From positions 50,439,280 to 50,503,279 of the forward strand of contig NC_081552.1 in assembly GCF_963082655.1 (NCBI RefSeq): a stretch of 64,000 bases of DNA, written 5' to 3'. This document shows, in pieces, positions 35,551 through 47,540 of this stretch. This DNA comes from Stomoxys calcitrans (Eukaryota; Arthropoda; Insecta; Diptera; Muscidae). The translations under genes and the position numbers were made by a program. Within the stretch, counting starts at the first letter, position 1. The number at the start of each line of letters is the position of its first letter. The notes under the pieces were generated by a model. The model ran no database searches, had not been told where the DNA came from, and saw only the letters and a program-made list of their open reading frames with translations.

Positions 35551-37670
35551 AATATATTAATTACTCTTATTAAAAGTGGTCTACTAAACCCTACTCGCTA
35601 CCCATTCTTTTATGATTCGTGAAATAATATTTTCCATTGTAGCCTTTGTTCTTATTTTACCATCATATAACATAGGAATGTTATTTTCAGGAGCCATTAG
35701 TCCCATATTTCGGCAAATCTATATCAACAAACTTCCTCAAATTCGTGTTCAAGGAGCTAAACATACATATGAAGTTGCATCGAAATCGAGCGTGCGCTCC
35801 ATACAGCGCGCTTTTCGCAATATTTGGAATATAACATTTGCAATGTTTTTAATAATTTTTTAACCGGACCAATTAAAAAAATTAGTTGAAAAATTTGGAA
35901 ATTTCAATAAAAAAACTTTATTGGTAATTTAAAAATTTTTAAAATACTTTTTTTTCAAAGAATATGCTCCTTTTTTTAATTGAATGTTTTTTCAATAGCT
36001 TTTTTCAAAAACTTTGATTGATATTATCATTTTCGTGATTGCAGCAGTTTTAATGAAAAAATGAATTGGATCATTTAATTTTGTTCTTATAAAAATTATC
36101 ATAAAACAAAGAAAAATATTAGCAATATTTAAAAAGCTTAAAAAATACGCAGAGTAAAGCTATGCCCATACATATCTGAAAGCCATTGTTTTCGATTTTC
36201 TCCTTACGGTATACCACAATTTATTTTGTATATTTTTTGCACATTTTTCTGCTGCCTTGGTGTTATACTTTAATCTTCTTTCTAAAAGAAGGGCATACAA
36301 TTTGGTTTTTCAACACTCTATGAAATATGGCTTAAGGTATTACTACAATTATATCATAAAAACATTACAAATAATTTAATATATATATATACTGAACATT
36401 TTAAGAAGAAATGGATTTTCATTCAATTCTTTTTTCTATTGCCAAAAATATAAAAAAAAAACAAACGTATAAAATCCTAACAACATGACATACATAATTT
36501 ATTTGTCTTAGAATTATGACGATAAAACATTTACCAAAACGCCCACAACGTTTGTGAATTTGGTCAAGCCAAATGCTAAAATATCCTTTTTCTGTTTTGA
36601 GAAATGAGTCGAAGTTTTTCAATAGCAGCAAAAAAGAACGGATAAACAAATCCACAGACAGATGATATTCAAATACACAGATGTACATGCAAACACAAAT
36701 ATGATTCTGGGCAAATTCTGAAGGCAATAAAATTCAAAAACCAAAAAAACACAACACAAATGAAAAAATATTTGCTTGCTATATGTTTTGGTTCATAAAA
36801 AAGCAACAACAAAAATTATATTTTATGGGCAAAATCATAACATAAATTTTCTACACATATATAAAAATGAGAAAAAACTATTTTTTTCGCAACATACGCC
36901 ATAATACTTTCCATGGACTATATTTCCGGTTTCACAAAAAAATCTGTTTTATATATAACATCAGCATTTCCAAACACACACACATAGCCATATCTAATAT
37001 TTGCCAAAAAGTCAATAATACACTTCATATATTTATGTGACACAAGCAAATATAACTAGGCATACATATGAGAACATACACAGGCACATATTAAATGTTA
37101 TAAATATTATAACATTATCTTAACTTTCTTGACTTTAGTCTGGAGAATCAGTTTATATATTCTTTTTGTTCTTTTTTTGTGTTGTCCTTGCCTACAAATA
37201 CCAGGTTATTGTTATCACTACCACATACATGCTATAGTACATATGTAGGTATATACATATTCGTATGTTTCTTACAATCTAATGTGTCGCAAAAATTAAT
37301 GGCATTATAGTCCATTAAGAGTTGACAATGCGAAAATTGTTATATAAGAATAAATAGACAATGAAGCCTTATCGTTAGACCATAAAATATATTAATAAAT
37401 AAGTAATAGAATTTCATTAACATAAGTAAAAGAACTTTGGTTTTATAGTATGGTAAAAAAGAAGAAAAAAAGAAAATTCAGAGGCAATATTTCATAGGGA
37501 AATTATCTTGCAGGAGGAAATCCCTATTTTCTTTTTCATTTTTTCAAATAAAGTATAAAACTATAGAACCATCCCAAAAGTATGCTATAGTTTCTGAAAT
37601 AGTACTAGGTTTTGCTTACTGTTTTTAAAAGAATTGCCTTTAAGATTTTTGTTCTTTTTCTAAAATTTTA
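35551..37670 (+). other. Ten-m intron, mostly single-copy
   Basis: An 83-codon ORF at 35612-35863 starts and ends with hydrophobic stretches but has no family I recognise. It lies beside repeat sequence and is probably chance. 35860-36080 is AT-rich with CAATTAA/TTAATTG runs resembling 1-390. The rest shows nothing beyond AT-rich DNA, and CCCAAAAGTATGC is at 37573. Confidence 0.6.
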
Positions 37671-38065
37671 TAATTTTGTCTAAATTTTATATCATAGAAA
37701 ATTTGGTAGGAATATTATTTTTATAGAAGGTTTTATCAAAATTGTATTTCTGTCGAAAAATCTTTTCAAACTTTATTTCTATAGAAAGTTTTGTCAAAAT
37801 TTAATTTCTTTACAATGTTTTGTTAAAATTCTATTTCTATAGAAAATTTTGTCAAAATTTTATTGTTGTAGAAAATTTTGTCAAAATTTTATTCCTATAG
37901 AAAATTTTGTCAAAATTTTATTCCTATAGAAAATTTTGTAAAAATTTTATTGTTATAAAAAATTTTGTCAAAATTTTATTGTTATTGAAAATTTTGTCAA
38001 AATTGTATTCCTATAGAAAATTTTTGTCAAAATTTTATTCCTATAGAAAATTTTTGTCAATTTTT
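37671..38065. repeat. 29-bp satellite, left block (split by LINE)
   Basis: Degenerate to good copies of the TTTCTATAGAAAATTTTGTC unit of 9430-10340, about 13 units. It ends where the poly(T) of a minus-strand LINE begins. The array resumes at 40985. Confidence 0.9.
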
Positions 38066-38147
38066 TTTATTTTTTTTTTTTTATTTAAGTCTGTGGATAA
38101 TAAATGCCCTTACAGACTAATAGCAATATATTTACAAATGTATTAAC

Positions 38148-39911
38148 CTAAGAATTTAAAAATAATATAATTTTCCTTTTTAAACTTTCTCGTTTCTCAG
38201 ATAGATCTATTATATCTTTCAGTTGATTAAATTGACAACATAGGTGCCGAAAAGGATCAATTTTCAAACGATCAAAATATTTGGTAGGTCTGATAGGAAC
38301 GTTAAAGAAAATTCGACTCAAAAGAAAGCACGAATCTATTTGACCATAAATTAATTTAGTCAAAAACGTAATGTTTAGCATGGTTTTACGACTTGTTAAA
38401 GTAGGAAGCTTTATAAAAGCTTTATGAACTTCTGTTCCACCCATTTCGACAGAGACAAAATAGTAGAAATTGTTTTTGAACCGATTCCATCAAATCAGAA
38501 TGAATATTGTAGTACGGATCCCATACCACTGAACCGTACTCGAGATTACTTCTAACTAGCGACGTATATAAGTTTTTCGTCACAGAGAAATCATTAAGTT
38601 CTTTACTCCAGCGTTTCATGAAACCAAGAGCTTTGTTTACAACCATTGAGATGTGTTGACGGATGTTTAAGCGTTGGTCTAGAAGGAATCCAAGATCTTT
38701 AAAGCTATAGACCACTTCAAGTTGATTGGAACCCAAAAAGTAGCTAGTTTTAAGAGAGGTTATTCTTGAGAATTATATGTGTTTGCATTTAGAAATATTA
38801 AGTTCCATAAAGTTCTGGTTGCACCATAAAGAATATCAAGGTCATACTGAAGATAACACTGTTCATCAGAGTCTCTCTTTGATCTGAAGATCTTTACATC
38901 ATCTGCATACATCAAAATATTCGAGTGCTTTAAAGTAAAAGGGAGATCGTTTAGGAACAAACAAAACAGCACAGGGCCAAGATGACTACCCTGTGGAACA
39001 CCTGAAGAGATAACAATAGATTTGGAAACTGGAGTACCAAATTTAACTCTTTGAGTACGTCCAGTCAAATATGATCTGATCCACTTTAGTAAAGATGGAC
39101 TAAAACCAATAAGATCTATTTTTCTTAACAGAAGGTTGTGGTTGACTTTATCAAATGCTTTACTAAAATCGGTATATATAGTATCCGTTTGGTAGCGGTC
39201 CCTAAAGCCATCGTTGACCAAACAAGTAAATTCTAAAATATTTGTTATCGTCGATTTCAATTTCCGGAACCCATGTTGGTAGGGAGACAATATAGAAGAG
39301 ACTTGATGTGAAATTGTGTCAGTCAGAATTTTCTCTAATAGCTTTGGAATAGCATTCAAAATTGAAATGCCCCTGTAATTAGAAACCTCATTCCGATTTC
39401 CGGCTTTAAATAACGGTCTTATATAAGATCGCTTCCACAATTCCGGCAGATATCAATGCTTTAATGAACTGTTGAAAAGTGTACAAAGGGGATACGAAAG
39501 TTCTAGAGCGCAATGCTTTAAAATGTTTGATGGAATTCCATCTGAATCGGGACTAAAAGTTATCTTCAGTGATCTTAAATTTTCAAGGACTACGTTTCGC
39601 CAATCCCAAACACGTCTATAAAAGCTGAATTGTTGATAGTGTGTGGATATGTTCCACATAAATCATAATTATTATCAGAATAAGTGGTGCTAAAAACAGT
39701 CAGCAAAGATGTCGGCAATGCCTGAATCGTTGTCAGCTACTTTAGCTTTATATCTAAGAAAGTTCGGTAAACTATTACAACGGCGTTTTGAATTCTCAAA
39801 TTTGTAGATGGATTGAGGACTTGATTTCAATTGATTTCTAATTTTATTCAAATAACTACCATACGCCAAGTTGTTTTCTTTATTATATTCGCATCTTGTT
39901 AATGAATACAT
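38148..39911 (-). pseudogene. LINE ORF2 reverse transcriptase and C-terminus (broken)
   Basis: 39690-39911 and 39453-39659 hold the pre-RT region (SPDSDGIPSNILKHCALELS). 39440-38760 is the longest open piece, with YTDFSKAFDKVNH (motif A), SSGVPQGSHLGPVLF (motif B) and MYADDVKIF (motif C, catalytic Asp pair). After frameshifts, 38736-38422 gives the thumb region (KDLGFLLDQRLNIRQHI, LVRSNLEYGSVVWDPYY), and 38444-38148 gives the C-terminal tail (NVPIRPTKYFDRL, FRHLCCQFN). The catalytic motifs survive, but four or more frame breaks make it non-functional. Confidence 0.92.
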
Positions 39912-40019
39912 CGAAAAGTCAGACGTTGACCCTGAGCGTTTAAACCTTTTATATAATTTATTCTTCTTGTTCTTCAGCCTAGAAAGATTGGTTGTATTCC
40001 ATGGAGGACCAGATGCGTT

Positions 40020-40757
40020 GCAAAAAGTAGTTTTAAGGACAGATTGAGAAATAAAGAAAGAAATAAATATCCTCAGGACTTACAACCGGATCATTAGAAC
40101 TTAAACAAAGCTCAGATGGTTGATTAACGAAAACAAGATCGAGTAATTTAGAAAATGAATTGTTTATGTAATTAATTTGCAAAAGGACAAAAATTTAACA
40201 ATATGCCGATGCATTCATTACAAATGCCATTTGGGATCACGGGTGTTAAATCATTTGACTCGGACGAATGTATCCAGTTAATTTGAGAAAGATTAAAATC
40301 ACCAAGTGCAATCAATGTCTCTTGGTTGAGACGACTGAAATGCTGATTGGATTGCAGATACGTGTTTTAAATAAATATCCTCACATGAAAAGGATGGGAC
40401 GTAAGAACATGAAATAAATATTGAAACATTTTTCAAAAATATCTTTACGGCTACAAATTCAATATCCAAGAAGGATTCCACTATTATTTCTTCAGAAGGA
40501 AATTCAGTGGAGACCGCTATTAGCACACCAACGCCAGATTTTTTCATTTTATCGTTCCGATCACGACTATATGTTTGATATTTGGAATGTGATATTTTAG
40601 AATCGTATACCTTATTCTGAAGCCAAGTTTCAGTAAAAGCGATGATATGATAATCGAAAATAAAGCTATCTGAATAAAGAGACGATAGTTTTGTATTTAA
40701 ACCTCTAACATTTTGATATACTAGAGATATGTGATCAGCAGCAAATGATAAATTCAC
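40020..40757 (-). pseudogene. LINE ORF2 endonuclease domain (broken)
   Basis: It starts at 40757 with an ATG frame reading SLVYQNVRGLNTKL, then AFTETWL with the conserved Glu, then RDR..KSGVGVLIA. These are typical of APE-like endonucleases that nick target DNA for target-primed reverse transcription. After a frame change near 40300 it continues ALGDFNLSQINW (the conserved D/N pair) and, after another, LLDLVFVNQPSEL. At least two frameshifts break it. It shares ORF2 with the reverse transcriptase downstream. Inactive. Confidence 0.85.
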
Positions 40758-40764
40758 TTTTTTG

Positions 40765-40975
40765 GCATAATTTCAGAGTTAGAATTAGTTGAGAGGTAAA
40801 CAACATCAGATCGAAGCGTATCTTTAATGATATATTCTCGGATAAATGTCTTAGCGGGCCAAAAATCAGGTTTTATAACGACTTCACTTCTTCTGGAACA
40901 ATGATTCGGAAAGAAGCGTTGCTACGCCTTTCATGGTACTTAAATTTGTAAACACTCAATTCGACATCAATGTCA
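40765..40975 (-). pseudogene. LINE ORF1 C-terminal remnant
   Basis: On the minus strand it reads IDVELSVYKFKYHERRSN, then SFRIIVPEEV and, after one frame change, PDFWPAKTFIREYI..DVVYLSTNS, ending just upstream of the ORF2 start. The ..FRI..P..(DFWP)..REY pattern is familiar from the C-terminus of ORF1 proteins in Jockey/CR1-group LINEs. Only the last ~70 residues are present. Confidence 0.6.
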
Positions 40976-40984
40976 ATCTTTAAT

Positions 40985-41045
40985 TTTCTATAAAATTTTA
41001 TTTATTTTTTATTTCTATAGAAAATTTTGTCAAAATTGTATTATA
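40985..41045. repeat. 29-bp satellite, right block (split by LINE)
   Basis: TTTCTATAGAAAATTTTGTC and a partial unit lie directly upstream (on the minus strand) of the truncated LINE 5' end. They are the far side of the array at 37671-38065. Confidence 0.85.
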
Positions 41046-41219
41046 TCTTATTGAGATTCCATTGTAGGATATTGTCCGACTTTAGACCAGCCCTGTTCAA
41101 TTTCAGATGTGTGCTTTACAGTCTACTCTAGTTGGGCTGATTAAAGCACCATGATCCATTTGACATCGCCCGATGATGACATTTCTTGGTCGAAATTGAA
41201 ATATTATTTCGAACTTCTT

Positions 41220-41510
41220 CAGATCAAGATCATATTCTATTCAAAGAATACCATATCTATTCAAAGAATACTATAACAAAGAGCAAGTTGAGCAAAAGTG
41301 TGTTCTAATTCATAACACTTTGACTGGCTAGTGTATCATGATTTCTGTTACGCCATGTAACTTCAACAGCACTTTCGTAAAGTTGATTAAGGTGCCCTAC
41401 ATACCCAAAGACTATTGAGTACGGTGTAGAGAACGCTTTTCTTTTGAAACAGGGCTCAATAAGTCCTCTTACCCTCCTTAGCGCAGTAAAAGAGCAGAAA
41501 GCCTTACTTT
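41220..41510. repeat. Interspersed repeat H, copy 1
   Basis: ATTCAAAGAATA, ACACTTTGACTGGC, GATTAAGGTGC..ACATACCCAAAGAC, GTACGGTGTAG, GAAACAGGGCTCAATAA and TCCTCT recur in the same order and orientation at 47325-47535. No coding domain is recognised. Possibly a LINE or DNA-element fragment. Confidence 0.65.
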
Positions 41511-43305
41511 CCACTATTTCGATATAAACTAATCATTAATGCTAATAACAGCAAAACTCATCAAAATTGCCATACTTTTTTATTTATATATAAAATTTTT
41601 TCAAAATTTTATTTCTCACAATTTTGTTTTATTAATATTATTTCTTTAGAGATTTTTGTAAAAATTTTTTCCAAATTTTATTTTAATTAATTTTTTTTTA
41701 ATTCATTTTTCTTAGAAAAAAGTTTTGTATTTGTATTGTATTATTTTCGTCCCAATTTACTTCTACTTTTAAATAACTGTTATTTCCAATTCCCCCACAC
41801 AAACACCTCTAAATGAATGAAACTCTTGCTTTAGCTACTACTAGAAGTTTTCGTTATAAATATTTATAACTTTATAAATATCATTTGGCTAATAAATTCA
41901 ATTAGAACACTCAATGCAGGCAGCAAGAAGGAACACAATCTGACTCTGGTACTAGCAACCCTATAGAGAAGAAATAGACGACGATTAAAATGTTTGTTGA
42001 TAGAATTAAGATGTTCAAACCGGTGGACTGTTATACAGTACTCCAAGATAAAAGGTCTATGTGAAGATCTGTGTCTACTCGGCAAATTGTGAACATTATT
42101 TCAAAAGGGGTAGAGTTTAGCTAGCTATGAACAGAATACAAAATTGTGTTTCACTGGGCTTTACTAGTTTCGAAATCTGGGCCTTGGAAGATGACATTTT
42201 AATTGCAAAGTTATAGGTTAATTATGATAATAGCCGAAAAATAGCGATTGGCAAACAAAAGCAAACACAGGCTATAAAGCGCCCTGCAAAAGGTTTATTC
42301 AACAGCAAATCGATTTAAATATTTAACACAAACTTTAGGGATTTCTTAATTGTGCCAGTGGCATGCTTTAAGGAAATTCGTACTTTATATTGCCATAAAA
42401 CCAGCAACATACTTTTGGGCTTAGTTGTTAATTACCAAGCCTTTGTAAGGCCAACAATCCAACAGTACCACCACTAACACCATCCTTATCATCACCATCA
42501 CCCAACAGCAGTACATTTTTGTGCCAATTTTGTCCAAGAAAGGATAGGATTTTGTTGATTTTAATTAAAAACTGTTAGAATTTTATTGTTTCTCTAATTG
42601 TGTATAAAGTTCAAGTTTTTTTTTTGTATTTGGTTTGTGTTCGGCTTTTTCTGTACGGCCATAAAAAAACATTTTGTAAACAATAAATGCTGTAAAATTT
42701 TTCTAGAGCATACATTTTTTATAAAAGCCTTTACATGTATCAATACCGTAGAGGCTCTCAGAGGCAAATGCTTATAGTAAATGCAAAATTGTATTGCATA
42801 CTTTGGGGATTTGATTATTTATTTAATTTAGAAAAAAATTATACACCATACATGAGGGAGTTGGGCATGAAAATCTATTGCCTATATATGCTTTGATATC
42901 AATGGGAAACCGTTTTACTAATAACAAGAGTATAGCTAAATGATTCTTCAAATGTATGCATAGTATTCATAGATGCCTAAACCAATGCCTTTGCTTTGGC
43001 ATTAAAAGGATTTATTTATTTTACCAAAAGATTACAAGTTGGTTTCTCTGTGTAATTACTATATCCTGTTTTAGATATGAAAATATTTTCGTTCGAGCCC
43101 TTTTCTCGATATTTTCTTTGTAAAATTTTTTCAATTTAATATTTTTTTTTTCTTTTTCATATGTTTTGCTGAAAAAAATCTAAACTTGGATTGCCAAGAT
43201 GTGAAGATTTAATTCTAATCAAAGCTATTGCTGGAAAAAAATAAATTTACAATCAGTTATTACTTCCTAGAACAATATTTTAAATTTAAATTAAATTCCA
43301 AGAAT
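41511..43305 (+). other. Ten-m intron, single-copy, AT-rich
   Basis: 41560-41720 holds decayed TTTATTTCT/AATTTTGT words that may be the far edge of the satellite. Otherwise no features. Dispersed motifs lie at 42407 and 42796. Confidence 0.65.
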
Positions 43306-44292
43306 AACAAGTAAAAAGGCATTAAGTTCGGCCGGGCCGAACTTTGGACACCCACCGCCTCGGGTATATATGTAAACCACCTTTCATCAAAATCCGGTGA
43401 AAATTGTATACCTGAATTTCGGCGAATTTCTGAAACGATCTGTTGGAGGATGTCGATGGCCTAACACAACTCACTCTCCTAAATTTCAGTGAAATCATAC
43501 AATAGATGCACCTTTTATGGGTTCAAGACCTTAAATCAAGAGATCGGACTATATGGCAGTAACTTCCCAATCTGAACCGATCTGGGCCAAATTGATGACA
43601 ATTGGTCTAACACAAATTACTATCCCAAATTTTAGCGAAATCTGACAAAAATGCGCCTTTATGGGCCCAAGACCTTAAATCGAGAGATCGGACAGCTGTA
43701 TCCAAATATAGACGACCTGAACCATATAGGACACGGATGTCGAAAAGTCAAACATAAGTCACTGTATGAAACTTCAACGAAATCGGATAAAAAATGTGAC
43801 TTTTTATGGGGTCAAGATCTTAAATATAGAAATCGGAGTATATGGCAGCTATATTCAAATCGGAACCGATCTAGGCCAAATTGAAAACATATGTTGAAGG
43901 GCCTAACACAACTCACTATCCCAAATTTCGGCGAAATCGCTTTATCCAAATCTGGACCGATCTGGACCAAATTGAATAATGGTTTGGAGTAGTCTACCAC
44001 AACTCACAGTCCCAAATTTTTGCGAAATGGGGCAAAAAATGCGCCATTTATGGGCCTAAGACCTTAGATCGGCAGATTGGTCTATATGGAGGCCATATCA
44101 AGAAATGGTCCAATATAGCCCATCTTTGAACTTAACCTGCCTATGGACAAAAAAGAATCTGTGCAAATTACAACAGACAGACGGACGGATGGACATGGCT
44201 AGATCGTCTTAGACTTTTATGGATATTTCGATGTGTTGCAAACGGAATGACAAAATGAATATGCCTCCATCCTTCAGTGTTGGCTATAAAAA
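43306..44292 (-). mobile_element. mini-me/INE-1-like element, subfamily A
   Basis: Plus-strand left end AACAAGTAAAAAGGCATTAAG with the palindrome AAGTTCGGCCGGGCCGAACTT. This is the 3' hairpin end on the minus strand. The right end GGATATTTCGATGTGTTGCA..CATCCTTCAGTGTTGGCTATAAAAA is the head. A CAGACAGACGGACGGATGGAC tract lies near 44190. Four diverged ~150-bp internal units (CTATATGGCAGCTATATTC..) are present. The TATACTTTATAGGGTCGG block is deleted. Confidence 0.85.
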
Positions 44293-45710
44293 TGTTTGTA
44301 GATGATTAAAATGCTAACAAGGTCTGGTTAAAGGATTGTAATTGTCATTGATTTCTTGATGGTCTTATGGAATATGGCCTATGAAAATAGTCATGGGCTT
44401 GAACTGAGTTGGCTTGGTTTTATTTTAGAAATCCTTACATTACGTTACGGCTACAAAATACCATAAATCTCAGATTATAAAAGATGGCTTTCAAATAGCT
44501 CAAAATATATCCTAATCATGATGACACAAAAGTTTGGTTTCATTGGCCTTTACTTATTAGCAGGGTTGGTAGTGAGCTCAGATTGTTACAAGTTTGCCAT
44601 ATAGGGCAAAAAATGATTTCAACTTTCTACTCAGCAAATGTAAATCTCGATAATCACTTTCTTCTCTCTTTTATCGAAATATTATTTTCCCAATGTGGTA
44701 AACTACAATTATGGAAAATCATCTTAATGTGTTAACGACCCATTAAGATGGACATGAATATTGGCAACGCCATTACTTTCAATTGTTGCTAATGCATTTT
44801 GTCTCCTTTAATGTTACTACACTGCCATCATTTATGTTCCCCACAGACGGAGATAGACACAGACACATTAAATTCGTTTTTCATTGCCAAAATTTAAATA
44901 TCTCTAAAATACCTCAAGACTCCCAAAAACATTTCTCTACATAGAAATGATATTTCATTTTATGAAATATGTATTTATAAATGTCATACTTTACGCGCGC
45001 ATTTCTATATAGAAATAATATAAAAGTACTTTTGCCAGAGTAGGTACCTACACATCTACAGATTACACGCAATTCCTAAGGAATTTTTCGTTGATGTCTT
45101 CTTTTCGTATATTGCCTTGTACTTCTTTGCCTCCTTTTGCTGCCTTGGCATGCCAAGAAGTGCCATAAATTATAAATGTGAAAAATGTTCACGTTCTTTT
45201 GCACAACATTTTTGTACAAAATTACAACATTAAAATGCAAACGTGTGCAATGTAATTGTTTAGATTTTTTTTCTTTTCTTTTCGAAAAATATCAAAAATA
45301 TTCACAATCAAGCAGCAGAAAGCAGCGAAAGAAGAAAACTGAAAAGAATTCAAAATGACATATATGATGGCAATAATTATGATGATGATGATAATGAGGA
45401 CTATGCGAATACTGTTGAAGTTAGCATTGGCACAGAAATGTAAAATGACAAAGAAATTTTTACCAACAAAACGAGTGATGGCATTGTGTGGGCATATTAA
45501 AAGATGATTAGGATGCATGGTAATAACCAGCACAGTATGCATCTGCAATTTTTATTCCATAAGCCCTAGCAGAAATTTTGAAAATATGTTTTTAAACAAA
45601 AAAAAAAAATATAAGTAAACAAGTAAAAAAAAAAAAACCAACAAAAGTTAAAATAATTTATAATAAATAAAACATTATTTGTTTTTAACTATGAATTTTG
45701 AAAACACATA
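44293..45710 (+). other. Ten-m intron, single-copy DNA
   Basis: No mobile element is recognised. Short simple runs (GATGATGATGATAATGAGG near 45377, poly(A) runs at 45600-45650). A 108-codon minus-strand ORF (45222-45548) overlaps these runs and is not credible. Confidence 0.65.
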
Positions 45711-47252
45711 AAACAAGTAAAAAGGCGTTAAGTTCGGCCGGGCCGAACTTTGGATACCCACCACCTCGGGAATATACGTAAACCACCTTTCATCAAAATC
45801 CGGTGAAAATTGTATACCTGAATTTCGGCGACATCGGATAATAATGCACCTTTTATGGGCCCAAAACCTTAAAAAGAGAGATCGGGCTATATGACAGCTA
45901 TACCCAAATCTTAACCGATCTGTGCCATATTGCAGGATTATGTCGAGGGGCTTAACTTAACTCACTGTTCCAAATTTCGGCGACATCCGACAATAAATGC
46001 GCCTTTTATGGGCCCAAAACCTGAAATCGAGAGATCGGTCTATATGGCAGCTATATCCAAAATTGGTCCGATCTGCACCAAATTGATGAGGGATATCAAA
46101 GGGCCTAACAAAATTTACTGTCCCAAATTTCAACAAAATCGGATAATAAATGTGACTTTCATGGGCCTAAGACCCTAAATCTGAGGATCGGTCTATATGG
46201 CAGCTATATCCAAATCTGGACCGATCTGGGCCAAATTGACGAAGAATGTCGAAGGGCCTAACACAACTCCCTGTCCCAAATTTCAGCAAAATCAAATAAT
46301 AAATGTGGCTTTTATGGGCCTAAGACCCTAAATCGGAGGATCGGTCTATATGGCAGCTATATCCAAATCTGAACCGATCAGAGCCAAATTGACGAAGGGT
46401 GTCCAAGGGCCTAACACAACTCACTGTTCCAAATTTCAGCAAAATCGGATAATAAATGTGGCTTTTATGGGCCTAAGACCCTAAATCGGAGGATCGGTCT
46501 ATATGGCAGCTATATCCAAATCTGGACCGATCTGAACCAAATTGACGAAGGATATTGAGGGGCGTAACACAACTTACTGTCCCGAATTTCATCAAAATCG
46601 GATAATAAATATAGCTTTTCTGGGCCTTAGACCCTAAATCAAAGGATCGGCCTATATGGCAGCTATATCCAAATCTGAACCGATCAGAGCCAAATTGACG
46701 ATGGGTATCGAGGGGCCTAACACAACTCACTGTCCCGAATTTCATCAAAATCGGATAATAAATGTGGCTTTTATGGGCCTAAGACCCTAAATCGGAGGAT
46801 CGGTCTATATGGCAGCTATATCCAAATCCGAACCGATCTGAACCAAATTGACGAAGGATATCGAGGGGCCTAACTCAACTCACTGCCCCAAATTTCAGCA
46901 AAATCGGATAATAAACGTGGCTTTTATGGGCCTAAGACCCTAAATCGGCGGATCGGTCTATATGGGGGCTATATGAAGATATAGTCCGATATTGCCCATC
47001 TTCGAACTTAACCTGGTTATGGACGAAAAAAGAACCTGTGCAAAATTTCAGCTCAATATCTCTATTTTTAAAGACTGTAGCGTGATTTCAACAGACAGAC
47101 GGACAGACGGACGGACATGTCTAGATCGTCTTAGATTTTTACGCTGATCAAGAATATATATACTTTATAGGGTCGGAAATGGATATTTCGATGTGTTGCA
47201 AACGGAATGACAAAATGAATATACCCCCATCCTTCGGTGGTGGGTATAAAAA
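45711..47252 (-). mobile_element. mini-me/INE-1-like element, subfamily A, with 153-bp array
   Basis: It has both ends: AAACAAGTAAAAAGGCG plus the hairpin AAGTTCGGCCGGGCCGAACTT on the left, and TATACTTTATAGGGTCGG, AAACGGAATGACAAAATG and GGTGGTGGGTATAAAAA on the right. The (GACG)n tract is near 47090. Inside, the word GGTCTATATGGCAGCTATAT starts at 45885, 46038, 46190, 46343, 46496, 46649, 46802 and 46955, i.e. seven periods of 152-153 bp. Because 153 is a multiple of three, ORFs recur in step, but they encode no known protein. Confidence 0.92.
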
Positions 47253-47299
47253 TATTAGAAAGAATTAAAAAAAAATAAATAAATAAAAATGAAAAATGT

Positions 47300-47540
47300 C
47301 TAGCTCAAAAGCATATTCAATTTTTCTATTCAAAGAATAACATTGCAAAGAACTTATAAATGTTGGGCAAGTGTGCGTTATTATTCAAACACTTTGACTG
47401 GCATAGTGGATCGCGATTTCTGGTACGCCACCTTTGTCGAATTGATTAAGGTGCTAGACATACCCAAAGACTTTTGTGTACGGTGTAGGGCACGCTTTTG
47501 TTTTGAAACAGGGCTCAATAAATCCTCTAACTCTCCAAAT
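47300..47540. repeat. Interspersed repeat H, copy 2
   Basis: Same order of words as 41220-41510 (CACTTTGACTGGC, GATTTCTGGTACGCCA, GATTAAGGTGC, ACATACCCAAAGAC, GTACGGTGTAG, GAAACAGGGCTCAATAA). Same orientation. Class unknown. Confidence 0.65.

Larger units (their letters stand above)
38066..40990 (-). mobile_element. Non-LTR retrotransposon (Jockey/CR1 group), 5'-truncated
   Basis: On the minus strand the order is: the last ~70 codons of an ORF1-like frame, an APE-type endonuclease, a reverse transcriptase, a C-terminal region and a poly(A)-like tail (38066-38091). No RNase H domain is seen, which favours the Jockey/CR1 group over I or R1 types. The clade is not certain. Several frameshifts break ORF2. 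Satellite units flank both sides, so it inserted into an existing array. It starts within ORF1 near 40990, so it is 5'-truncated. Confidence 0.88.

Noticed and set aside
35612..35863. 83-codon ORF with hydrophobic ends
   Set aside because: It sits between a dispersed repeat block and AT-rich repeat DNA, with no known family. Possibly a transposon scrap, not a gene.
45930..46748. ORFs on both strands in the mini-me arrays
   Set aside because: They arise because the internal unit is 153 bp, a multiple of three, so any open frame repeats. The peptides are translations of non-coding repeat.
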